A stretch of 64,000 bases of DNA from Sparassis latifolia (lineage: Eukaryota; Basidiomycota; Agaricomycetes; Polyporales; Sparassidaceae): the NCBI GenBank assembly GCA_018466975.1, contig CM031561.1, positions 1,550,001-1,614,000 of the forward strand, in the 5' to 3' direction. Of the stretch, positions 32,685 through 43,007 are shown in pieces. A program made the position numbers and the translations under genes. The notes beneath the pieces are model-generated. The model was not told the origin of the DNA, searched no databases, and was given only the letters and a program-made list of their open reading frames with translations. Each line of letters opens with the position of its first letter. Positions within the stretch are counted from its first letter, which is position 1.

Positions 32685-33795
32685 CTACAACTTGGGGGAA
32701 TCTATTATGCACACTTCGTGCGGGCGCTGGGTGACCGGATTGGAGGGTCCGTTCTACCATGTCTAACCGTGTTTTATGCCGGCAAGTGTGCTTGGTTTTC
32801 TGAGGTGCCGTCTCCAAGATGAACGAGTCAATTTTACAGGTCCCTTTGTTGGATTTGCCGGTGCAGCCTTCACCGATGTTGTCCGTCAGGACGTTCTTAC
32901 GACAGTTCATCCGTTAGTATGGGAGCAAGGTTCATCCGTTAGTATGGGAGCAAGGTTCATCCGTTAGTATGGGAGCAAGGTTCATCCGTTAGTATGGGAG
33001 CAAGGTTCATCCGTTAGTATGGGAGCAAGGTTCATCCGTTAGTATGGGAGCAGCATGACGAGTCTCTGGGAACACAGGTAGCGCGATCATTTCGCGCTCT
33101 CAGGAACGCTGCCGAGCGCTTGAAGCAGTATTATGCATGAACTTCCTACCATCCATGGATTGGACCGCTCTGAATGGCCGAGCACACGATATCCTTACCC
33201 GTCCAAATACTGTCTCATTTCCGCTGTCAATAACACTATCGATCTCAAAATTTCATACACTGGTGTCGTCAAGAACAAGTTGGTCTTCAAGGGAAGGACA
33301 GTCAGTGGGGATGGAATCATCATCAAGTTCACAAGGCGATATTCTAAGGAAGTTCATCTCTGATGCGCAGAGCATGGGTATGCTCCAGGCTTGCATGGTT
33401 TCGAACAGCTCCCTGGAGGATGGATCATGGTGGTGATGGACCTACTCGATGCCGCATACTCTGACTTTGATCGCATACGGACAATACTCCGTGAAGAGCA
33501 AGTGCAAGATGTCCACCACAAAATCGAGGAGCTCGTCCGTTCGTTGCATTCGGCGAGCTATGTCCATGGAGACGTGCGCGATTCAAATATTCTGGTCGCG
33601 CCGCGGGAGAATGGCGATATGGATGTCAGACTGGTCGATTATGATTGGGCAGGAATGGCTGGTGAAGCGCAATACCCCCCGCTCATCAACCGCAAAACTG
33701 TACGTCGCCCAGCAGGGGCCATACCTGGAAGTGCGATAGTGAAGGAACACGACCTAGAGATGATTACTTTCATGTTTCAGGATCTCCTGCAGTAG
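32685..33795 (+). pseudogene. Kinase-like gene, 5'-truncated and disrupted
   Basis: Pieces of one protein in three frames resemble the agaricomycete kinase-like proteins. In order: YYAHFVRALGDRI with SVLPCLTVFYAGK; then, one frame over, DERVNFTGPFVGFAGAAF to VHPLVWEQ; a 25-bp tandem repeat; QHDESLGTQVARSFRAL to LKQYY; a shift near 33134 into HELPTIHG to KFTRRYSKEVHL; an in-frame TGA at 33361-33363; and finally HGFEQLPGGWIMVVMDLL with the catalytic-loop motif YVHGDVRDSNILV, the magnesium-motif region LVDYDWAG, and EHDLEMI near the end. The last block is open for 135 codons (33391-33795). Four disruptions and loss of the 5' end make it a pseudogene. The family is named from memory of the motif set. 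Confidence 0.75.
32905..33052 (+). repeat. 25-bp minisatellite, 5.9 copies
   Basis: The unit GTTCATCCGTTAGTATGGGA plus GCAAG is repeated head to tail at 32905, 32930, 32955, 32980, 33005 and 33030, with no internal mismatch seen. The last copy loses its final two bases. The unit is coding sequence of the kinase-like gene (VHPLVWEQ), and reading from the first copy straight into the flank after the last copy restores HPLVWEQHDESLG. The extra 125 bases are not a multiple of three and so break the frame. Confidence 0.97.
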
Positions 33796-34323
33796 GGTCG
33801 CTGCGTTCTGGTTGTGTGTAAAGTACAATATTCGACGGGTGAAGATTTGTGTACGGCGTACGGTGCGTTCAGATCAGATTGACTCGAGCATTCTCGTTGA
33901 TATATTACAATTATCCTGGCATCCTCAGATACTCACCCCACTGTGATCCACGTAAATGCTCCCCTTGGGCGCAGCGTGACGAAACGCTCTCTCGTTCAAG
34001 TTCGCCGGCATGCTCTTGAGGATAAGGCACTAGGTTGCAGGCGCCTTCGGGCAGGCCGCAGAGCGCATATTAGGCTTCTCTGGGATGACCAGTCCATTCA
34101 TGGCGCTCGTGAACCACTGCGAAGATGCAGACATTTCGGATAAGGCAAGGGCGGGATTCGACCGGCGTCTAGACGGCAAACAGATGGTATCCCAGTCCGT
34201 CGAACACCTCACTCGCTATCGAACTCAAATACACACTCCTACTATGAAGCTATATTTTTTTCACCCTATAGGTGTGGAGCTTTGCGAATAATCCTTGGCC
34301 ATCGCGTCCGCACGGTGCGATGC
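33796..34323. other. Intergenic, no gene recognised
   Basis: About 530 bases after the kinase pseudogene. On the minus strand a short open run ending SIYVDHSG before a GTGAGT (about 33940-34020) could be a decayed exon, but no family could be named. Confidence 0.35.
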
Positions 34324-34408
34324 GAGCTACAGGGGCACCGTCGTCAGAACTGGAATTAATTATCTGCAGGAAAAATCAATTCCAGTTTTGACGATGGTCC
34401 CCTAGCTC
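34324..34408. repeat. Imperfect inverted repeat, arms of 31-34 bases
   Basis: The left arm 34324-34357 (GAGCTACAGGGGCACCGTCG then TCAGAACTGGAATT) pairs with the right arm 34378-34408 (AATTCCAGTTTTGACGATGG then TCCCCTAGCTC) with a few mismatches and gaps, around a 20-base loop. It ends 137 bases before the start of the coiled-coil gene. It could be a hairpin, a small inverted-repeat element remnant or a regulatory palindrome. No target-site duplication is obvious. Confidence 0.85.
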
Positions 34409-34545
34409 ACAATTCATCGAGTCGATACCCAGTTCTGATCAAAAGCAGCCACAGATATACACCGCACTGGCAAATATTCTCATCTCATCCTGTTCTACCG
34501 TCTCATCCTCGCCCACTGGCGTCCAACTCTCAGAAAACCTCCCAG

Positions 34546-37116
34546 ATGGCCTCCCTAATCGACTTGATCACGTCCGTTGCGCTGCTGATCTACATGCTCT
34601 TTGCATATGCTTCTGAATACTTGGCGCCACAATTCTCGACTGTATCTGGGTTCGCAACAATAATGATCTATGGTTCTGATATGATCGCTGCTTCCTGTTC
34701 GCTCTTGATTCCAGTCTCGCTGGTTGCAATTGCTGTTTCCTGTTATCCTTCTCTGCGCTTGACCGCATATCTCGCTGCCGTGCCCGTCTCGTACCTAGCA
34801 CACCTTCTCCAAGACGCATCGGCTGTTTACATCGCTTCCTTCGCGTCTTCAATACCTGGCTCCTCCTTCTCCACCAGCAAGAGCAACTCCTCCGCCACCT
34901 TCGTCCGCACTGCAATCCTGATTGGCACCTTCCATATGATTTCCGACTGGTACGAAACACACGGCTGCGATATCGCGCCTGTTGACTACCCGGCATACGG
35001 AATCTCTACTCACTGGGCGAGTATCAGCATCTCTGTTCGAGACAAACATGGGGCTCATTACTGAGTAGATTGACAATCTTGACATTAATCGTGCGGTCAC
35101 TGCTGCTTCTGCATTCGTCGGCAAGGCCCTCGATCGAATCGTTGCCAACTGGACTGCGACAAGGCTTAGGACTGGACAAGATGCTGCTCTCGTCGCTGCA
35201 CTACAGGATGCTCTTCACGATGCTCAGAAGACGATCAAGGAGAGGGACGAAATTATTCAAGAATTTGACGCTGCTGTTCATGGCCTGGAAGCTCGGCTTG
35301 AGTCTCTCTGCCCTTCTGTCGACGAGAAGAGCCACGAGTTGGCAGAACGCGCCGACGCCATTCATGGCTTGACGTCTAAAGCTGCTACTGCGAAGACAGC
35401 ACTTGTCGGGCTGGGGGCACGCGTCGAGAACCAGGCTGCTGCGATCCTGGATGTCACTGACCAGCTCACATGGGCTCGTCAGGACATCGCCGACGCTGAA
35501 AGCGCTATTATCGAGTCGAACGCCAGGATCACGTCTCTCACGGCCGATCTTGCCTCGGCTCACCGCGCGACCGCAGACGCACAGAAGAAGCTCTCTGCCC
35601 AGGACACGCTCGTCGCTGACCTGAACGAAACGCTCGACCTCGCGTGCGAGAGCCTCCACGAGAAGAACCAGCTCGTCAAGGAGCGTGACAAGGAGATCGG
35701 TGGCCTGAACGACACGCTCGACCTCGCTTGTGAGACCATCCACGGGAAGAACCATCTCGTCAAGCAGCGCGACGCCGAAATTCTCAAACTCCGAAGGCAA
35801 CTGGATGAGCAGAATGCCCAATTGGTCACTCATGCGAGGATTGTCGAGGAGCTTGCCGCTGCGAAGGTATGTTTTCCTTTCTCGGTAGGAACGTAGAGCA
35901 CTCATGCCCCTCCCACTAGGACGACGCAAAGCGACTGCAAGCGATGGTCGATCGTCGAGACACAGAACTCAAGCAGAAGACGCGCGCTCTTGCCGTCTGC
36001 ACCGACCAACTCACTGACGTCAACCGCGACCTCCAGCAATGCGAGACCCTCGCACGCATGGAGAAGTCCGAGCTTGAGTCCCACACCCGCTCCCTCCAGA
36101 ACCGCGTCGACGCTCTGCAAGCCCAGCTATCACTGAAGGTGCTCGAGATTCGTGCTCTCGCCGACGACTGCACGGATCTGGAAGCGTGCCTGGAAGAGTC
36201 CGCGTCGACCGTCTCGCGCTTCCTGCGGGTGAGGAACGAGCCATCTGCTGGGCCGATGCGATCCCTGCGTGCGCGCCTGCGATGGCTCTGCCGGGACAGC
36301 CAGCGGCTGCTCGAGCAGGATGTCGTCATCGACGACGACGGGGGCGATTCGCTGAATAACGCGCTCCAGGAGTGGAATGACCTTCTCGAAAAGGCTGGTC
36401 TGGTTTCGACCACGTCGTGGGAGGACGCCTGGCTGGACGACGCGGTCGAACCCCAACCCGAGAGCACAATCACTTCTGCCGCTCCTCCTTCCCCGATGGT
36501 GGACGATGGATTGGCAGTACGACTTCGGGTGACGTGCCACCACCTCGTGCAGGAGCGGGCAAGGACAGAGGAGCTGCGGACCCAACTGGATAACCAAGGC
36601 TCCCGTCTTGCGATGTGTCGCACCGCATTGCTTCTGGCCAGCGACGATCTTCGTCGGCTGCGCGTTATCGCCCACTCAGCACGCATGTCTCCCAACGCGG
36701 ACGGGCTTGCTGCGAGCTTGGCGGAGTGCAACGCGCAGATCGCCACGCTCATCTTTACGAAAGACTCTCTCGAACTCCAAATGGCAGACCTTCGGGCCGA
36801 CGTCTACGCTACTCGTGCTCGGAACCAGACGCTTGAGGCGGAATTGGAGGATCAGGGCAGTCGGCTGAAGCTCTGCCAAGCTGCTCTTCGTCTTAATTCC
36901 GAGAAGCGCAAGTCGAGCAAGCGCAAAATGTCTGCAGCTCCCGAGTCTGCTGTCAAAATGCGGTCGGAACCTGTCCTCTGTGAGACTATCCCCTCCGCTC
37001 TCCAGTCACCCAGTGCTATGTCTACTCGTGCTCCGCTCTCGGCGCTTTCTGTCAACGTTACCTCGCACACGAACCTTTCTGCCGACCGCCGCTCTAATCT
37101 TGCCAAGGTGTCTTGA
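34546..37116 (+). CDS. Membrane-anchored coiled-coil protein, unknown
   Basis: The N-terminal frame (34546-34980) has three hydrophobic stretches (LITSVALLIYMLFAYA, SCSLLIPVSLVAIAVSCY, YLAAVPVSYLAHLL). The rest (35069-35866 and 35920-37116) is a long coiled coil rich in Ala, Leu, Glu and Arg. The coiled-coil part has no Met in its first 266 codons, so it must be spliced or fused to upstream sequence. The join shown uses a weak GTTGAC donor at 34981 and an AG at 35068, giving about 809 residues; a one-base error is the alternative. Two 28-residue repeats beginning LNETLDLAC and LNDTLDLAC lie at 35621-35788, and NQGSRLAMC and DQGSRLKLC repeat further on. The C-terminus is Lys/Ser-rich. Function unknown. 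Confidence 0.62.
35621..35788 (+). repeat. 84-bp tandem coding repeat, two copies
   Basis: Units at 35621-35704 and 35705-35788 encode LNETLDLACESLHEKNQLVK plus ERDKEIGG, and LNDTLDLACETIHGKNHLVK plus QRDAEIL. The 28-residue period equals four heptads, consistent with growth of the coiled coil by duplication. Confidence 0.85.
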
Positions 37117-37570
37117 CCTGATCTATGCTGTCTCTTTGCTACCCTTTTTAATTTGGAACAACTGTGTGTGCTGCTTCGTGAATTTGGTTCGTTTCTTTGC
37201 ACCGCTTAATGGGTTTGGATCGTCATTGCCGCCTGCATATATTCTGGTACTGTATCACTGCTTGGTTGGACATGTTGCTACGATTTGGCTGGTCTCGTCT
37301 TGTTATATACCCTAATTAGACTCTGGAATACACTGCTCTGTTCAAATTCGACACTCGTTGCACTTAGATGGTGTGTACGAATGCCTTTCAGACCAGGTGC
37401 ATCGAAAAAATACTCGCCGAATTGCAGAACACCCACTGAAAATTATTCCCCAAGGCAGGAAGAAAGTGCAAGACTGCACTCTATCGAGCAGCATTTGATA
37501 GCAATATAATTAGAACATGCGTATGTATGTTGAGTGGATATACCGCAACGAATTCACTGAAGATCGGAGT
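37117..37570. other. Convergent intergenic region
   Basis: 454 bases between the stops of the coiled-coil gene and lipin. T-rich after the first stop, consistent with 3' untranslated sequence; no gene seen. Confidence 0.4.
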
Positions 37571-40500
37571 TCAAAGGAAGGGCACATTCTGCATTTCTCC
37601 AGTTACCAAAAGATCTTCGTCAAATGTTTCCTCTGCAGCCTCTTCCTCCTTCTCGCCATCATACTCAGATCCGCGTTCTTCATCCATGTCGAAGTGCAGC
37701 TCGTCCTCAACGTCAGAAGAGCCTCTTGAACCCGGAAGTGAACCTGGCATGCTCGCAGTGCTCCTACGTCGTCTTTTCTTCTGTCCTTCCAGGTCACCGT
37801 CGTCCTCGTCCTCAGAACCGGAATCAATGTACGTCGATGAAGCTGACCCCGGACTTCCATTGGAAGGAGATGACGATAGCGCCAGAGTAGCAAGGGTGTT
37901 GCTCAATCTCTCCAAGGAAGACATTTGCCTCAGATGTTGGTCCTTGCGCCCGACCTGATCTCTCTTCCCGTTTTCTGGGTGCTCTGTGGCTGGCGGAGGC
38001 AAACTCAAGGGTCTTATGATTTTTGGCTGTCTGCTCCCAACTAAGCTGAAGTTCCTCAACCGCGCAAGGGGGCTCTGATTGGATGAGTCAGAACGAGCGC
38101 TGAGAGCGGGTGAAGGCGGTGTAAGATCTGGAAGTGCGTATTCCTGCATTGGAGGTTTCCAGTAATTGAAGTCTGTAAACTCCGCTGCCCACTTGCGGTG
38201 GATTGGAGGGAACATCTGGTCAACAAGATCCGTCATATGGATGTATCTGTCAGCCGCCTCATGAGATCTCATATTTATATGTCACAGGTCGTGGTCTTCA
38301 CTCACGAAGACTTGTATCCGGCGAGCTCGAGCAATTCCATCTTGACCTCCCCTGTCGAATCGATCGTAAAGATTCTCGAGCTAGGTACGTTGACGCTACG
38401 GTAAGAGAGAGCATCGGTGATACGGTTCCCAAAGCCAGCATAGAACGGATTCCGTGAGGTATTGCCGAACAGCTTCTGAATGTCTCTGAGACAAGCCATC
38501 TTAAAAACTTCCGGCTTTCGCATGATGACCTCGCTAAAGCGATCTAAATAGAGTACTAGGCACCGAACAAATTCAAAACGCACCGATGCAAGGAAGCCAT
38601 GAGCCGATCTGGACTCATAATTACAGGTCCATCCGGTAGTTGGTAATCATTCTGCTTGACGCCTTTGAGATAATCCCTGGTGGAATCCGCCTGTCCAATG
38701 GCTCGCGAGGTGAGGTACATGATCTTGTACCCATTCCGGCAGATATCTGTGTACAGTTTCGCCACACCGAGATGTGTCCAATCTCTTCCAATCATAGTGA
38801 AGACATGTCCTAGAGCGTCTGATCTGTAGCGACCACATATGGTCAGGCTTAATACATGTTCGACGGAAAAAATGTAACAGATGGAAGTGCTTACTTCGTG
38901 ATTGTACCGTCAATATCCGACACTACAATCCTATCAGAGTGGTTCCACAGAAACAAGCGAGCGGTGCAAGCAATGGCCCCGGTCGCAGACAAAGAAAATG
39001 TGATAATATTCGGGCCAGGCTGGAGGTTCAAGGATTTCTGGAAACATTCAAGACCGCGGATTCAGCACTACTCGTCGAGAGGTGAACGGTACATGAAAAC
39101 GACATACCAACTGCTCAGAAGTCAATCGAAGTGTCTTCGCATACCTCTTCCGACGCGCGTTCGCCACCTCTTCAGGTGGTGGTGTAACATCGGGTGACTC
39201 AGTCTCCACATGCAGATCTAAAGGAGGGATGACTGGTGCAGACGCGGATGATGGGGAACGCTTTATCGACACGACCTCCGGCTGTTCAAGTCCCTTCCTC
39301 GTCTCCTACCGAAGCGATATTTAGTGTAAATGCGAATAATAAGCTGCATCATGACCTACCATATCCGGAGGTGCTGAATTAGAAGGTCTCAGATCAGGCC
39401 TGGACGCCTCTCTGCGACTACGACTCCACCACCGGACCCATGGTGAGGAGGACGCCTTTTCCGCTTGGCCAGAAACAGTGGTAATGGTTGCTGGAGCTGC
39501 ATTGTCCGACGTATCTGTCGAAGTACGATTTATCTGCGGCCGGTCAAGGATTTCTTCTTCGATTTCCTTGAGACGTGAACGTTCATCTGAACGGCCAGGC
39601 GAAGGCGAACGGGAGGAAAACCGCGCAAGCTTGCCGTTGCGTGCGGATTCACGCCAGATGACCAGCGCGTCCATCAATGGGGAGGCATCTCTACGTGTGA
39701 TGTACCTAGGCAATTCTAAATCAGTCATTGTTCATAAAGGACACACATAAAGTGCTGGAGCACTCACACATCTCCTGCCCACTTCAGCACCAAATTCTCG
39801 TCATGCACGAGTCGGTCGTCTCCCAAGAACCGCTGAAAGTCGATTTTACCCTGGTCAAAGAGACGAGCGTCCTCAACTCCATCTTTACCACTCAGAAGAC
39901 CTCCACCCTTGGTTTCTGCCTGTTCCTGCGCAAGGTCAGGAATGATACTCAGCTCGAACTCCGCTACCTTCCCTTCAATAAACACCCTAAAGAGTGTCGG
40001 ATCCCTTCGGTCCACTGTCAACCGCCCACCCGTGCCATACTTCGTCTCTTCACTCCGTCCCCTACGTCTCTGTGATGTTTCGTCAGTAGTCAATGACCTT
40101 GATAGACCCGATGGCGTTTTGCCAACACCAGCTAACAGCTCTCCTAGCTCCATACCAGCCTCTGTACCCACCTCCGAATACATTCTGCCTTTTCCCTTCC
40201 TAGTGTCCAGAGAGTCATTGACTCCTGGAAATGGTATCCGGTAGTCAGTCTCAACGGGTGTCTTCTGAGGGAAGTTGCCCCACTCCCATACGTATTGGGG
40301 AGTATCCACATCCAGTGTGGAGACATCAAGCTCGCGAAGACTGGCACGTGGGACAACCTTGGACTTGTTAGCACGTATGCCGGATTTTGATGGCGAACGC
40401 GACGAGGATGCGATTGGGGGTGATTGAGCCGCAAATTGTGGTCTGAGGTCTCCTTCTGGTGGCGGCTCGGAAGCTGCACGCATACTGGGGAATGGGACCG

Positions 40501-41710
40501 GACCTGGAGGGGCGGACGAAGATTCGGTCGGCATTGAAGGTGATGGTGATGGCGACCCTGGCACAATAGCATAAGTCATCAGTATGATGACTATCGATAT
40601 ATCACATACTAGATGGCCCCGGTGTCATCTCTGGACTAGACGGTTCGGAGACAAACGATGGTCTACCGTCACTGGGAGCACCATATTCAGCCGAATAGGT
40701 GTGCTGGTGTGCATGATAACCTGCTGAATCAAAAACCATTCCTGGGGCTTTAGTGAGCAATTATCCGCCTCTAATTAATATTTGGGCTAACGTACTGTCT
40801 GTGTACACGACTTCTGGTGGTTCAACATTCTGTCTATCCACGGGGAGAACTTCATCGCCCTTGTTGCCCAAGGGAAGGTAGTCCGACACAGACCGCTTAA
40901 CTACATTTTCCGCAGTAACAGCTTTTTCTTGCAACAAAGTCTGCTGGTCCTTCCCTACCTCAGACACAGCCTCCGATATTGTCTTGTCGCTTAGCTTCTG
41001 TGCTTGCGACCTCTCTATCTCAACAGCAGCGGCGACGACAGTCTTGCCTAATTGCGCTGTACGCGCCAGCAAGGAAGGCTGATGAAGTTCCTCCTCCGAC
41101 TGAGACGGAGGTCTTTCAAGAGTGTGTGAAGTCAGAGGTCTCGCATCATCCTGAGGCGAAGCGTTTAGATCGAGGAATTCTGGTTCCTGAGAGGCTGTTT
41201 GAATCTCGTCCTCTGCGTTGTCAGCACCTTCTTTGGTGCCAAATCTGCCCGGGTGTGCGACCTGAGCGTTGGTCTGTCCTGGCTTGGTTGCTTCTAGCAG
41301 AGGACTGGTAGCAATATCTTCTGAGATCTCTTCATCCGTTTCGAAGACGAAAAAGCTTCGCCGGCCTCACCAATCTTCATCGGAAAAGGGACTGCATTTC
41401 CATTGACAAATACGTTGACCTGATCTCTATCACTCCATGAACAACAGTAAGTGCTGAAGCAGCGCACCTTCTTGTCTCCCGGTCTGAGCACCTGCCATTT
41501 CCCAAACCTGACATGGAACGGTGAGCACACGAGCTCGTTATCGTCCGCTGGCTTGTCACTGGAGCTGGGACTCTGTTTATCGTCGACATGCTGATTAGGC
41601 CGGCTAATTACAATGACGTCGATGGCGCCAGTGAGGGTGGATGGATTAATGTCCTTGTAGTACTGGTAGGGCGCACTGATCGCGTTGACCGCGCCGCGAA
41701 GATAGTTCAT
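37571..41710 (-). CDS. Lipin, phosphatidate phosphatase (one apparent frameshift)
   Basis: Mg-dependent phosphatidate phosphatase (Pah1/Ned1/lipin) making diacylglycerol at the ER and nuclear membrane. Ten exons (41710-41468, 41419-40796, 40741-40610, 40557-39768, 39705-39360, 39305-39108, 39037-38895, 38823-38584, 38533-38306, 38246-37571) give about 1206 residues. The N-terminal lipin domain starts MNYLRGAVNAISAPYQYY and includes VRFGKWQVLRPGDKK and PMKIGEAGEAFFVFE. The catalytic HAD motif DIDGTIT is at about residue 820, then YLTSRAIGQADSTRDYL, NPFYAGFGNRITD and IDSTGEV. An acidic tail follows. A run of five As at 41350-41354 should hold six; the missing base breaks GEAFFVFE. Helical amphipathic targeting at the N-terminus is expected from the family. 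Confidence 0.93.
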
Positions 41711-41966
41711 GGAACGGGTGATAGTGGTGGTTCACCGAGAGAATTCGTTCTCCCTGTGGTTGCAGTGGAAAGACTTCTGCCACGTGCGTGTACGTACGCG
41801 GGCCTGTGATTCAGCAGAACGCGGAACAACTCAATTCTCAACGTCACAACTCTCATCGGATTCATGCAGAACATCATCGATGCTTGGCATCGTATCACAC
41901 GCACACTTAGAGAAAAGTCGAAGTGTAATATCCTCCGCAATCATTACAACAGACCAGCCTCTCCGA

Positions 41967-42598
41967 TCAATAAGCCGGTTCCTGCTCCTCGATGGACTTC
42001 GTGTCGGGCTCACGACCGTGCTCCTCGTTGAACTTCTCGTGATCGAAGAGCGGGCCCAGCGGAGGCTGAAGAGATCATAGTCAGCAGTAGATGGGAGAAC
42101 TCCACGACTAACACATACCGGGAGGTTGCGTTCCCTGCACGGCGAAAATAGACGATCAATAATTGGCTCAGCCTATCCACCCATATAACGCACCATTTTG
42201 ACCCATCTGGGGCCTCGGGAGCTGTAGAGAAACTTGAATTTGCGAGAAGGAGCAGGGATGAACTGAGTTCACTCACGCCGGTAAGGGTCGGGATGCGCTC
42301 GAGTAGCAAGATCTGCTTCTGCCTTCACAAGGATATCCGCCAGTGCTCTCGGGTCGTGCACATCCCTTAAGAAATCACATACCAATCACAAACACGATAA
42401 TGCAGTGAGTTTCTTACTTAGGCGCGCCAGGGTGCCCAAGACTCACCGATTGCTTTCGAATTCAGCCCGAATCCCCATCGCCTTCGCTCTCCAAAGGTCA
42501 CGCCGAACAGTCCAATTTAACTCATTATTGAGATATCGCCGGTAGAGTGATTTGACATAGCTCCTGTGCGCCGCGGTGAACGGCGCTGGGGTCGACAT
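41967..42598 (-). CDS. Complex I LYR subunit (NDUFB9/B22)
   Basis: Accessory subunit of mitochondrial NADH:ubiquinone oxidoreductase. Five exons (42598-42447, 42365-42277, 42221-42194, 42134-42119, 42065-41967) encode 127 residues. The LYR motif is at residues 18-20 (AAHRSYVKSLYRRYL), followed by NWTVRRDLWRAKAMGIRAEF, HPDPYRPPEAPDGSKWERN and LPPPLGPLFDHEKFNEEHG. Exon 4 is only 16 nt and encodes the ERNLP segment. Intron 1 ends in AAG. The length matches the family, and no frame break is seen. The gene was found by splicing alone, since none of its exons is a long open frame. Confidence 0.92.
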
Positions 42599-43007
42599 AT
42601 TTCTGCCAGTACTTGACGACGTTGCGGACTCCAGCCCTCAGTAGGGTCAACTAATAAGGTAATTTCCCAGCACGTGATCTTGAACGCGTTTTGCCCCGAG
42701 CGTTGACTCAAATTGTTGTACGAATACTTGGAGCATGATGTGTGCCTTCAGCTGCTCCTTCACGTTACGCTTTTCCTTATCACTCCAGTGACTGACTTAT
42801 AATAGCTAGCTGTCATTGCGTTGTCGTATCACGGGAAGCTGAGTAACTAACTCGGGATACCGCCGTCACCAGAACTGTCAGGCGCTTGTTTCTCCCGACG
42901 CAAGCGTTGGGAGAAACACTACAGGTGCACTTAACTCCCATAGATCGAAAAGCATCGGGTGGATCGCGCATCTAACCAAACATCGATGTCACAGTGAAGG
43001 CACCAGA
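42599..43007. other. Intergenic, no gene recognised
   Basis: 409 bases between the complex I subunit start and the Rrn3 stop, both on the minus strand. No domain, repeat or RNA gene was seen. Confidence 0.4.

Noticed and set aside
32905..33052. CRISPR-like array
   Set aside because: The repeats are directly adjacent with no spacers and lie in a eukaryotic coding relic.
33930..34200. Possible minus-strand relic reading LPEGACNLV and later SIYVDHSG before GTGAGT
   Set aside because: The first piece faintly recalls aldehyde dehydrogenases, but the pieces are short, in different frames and could not be assigned to one family.
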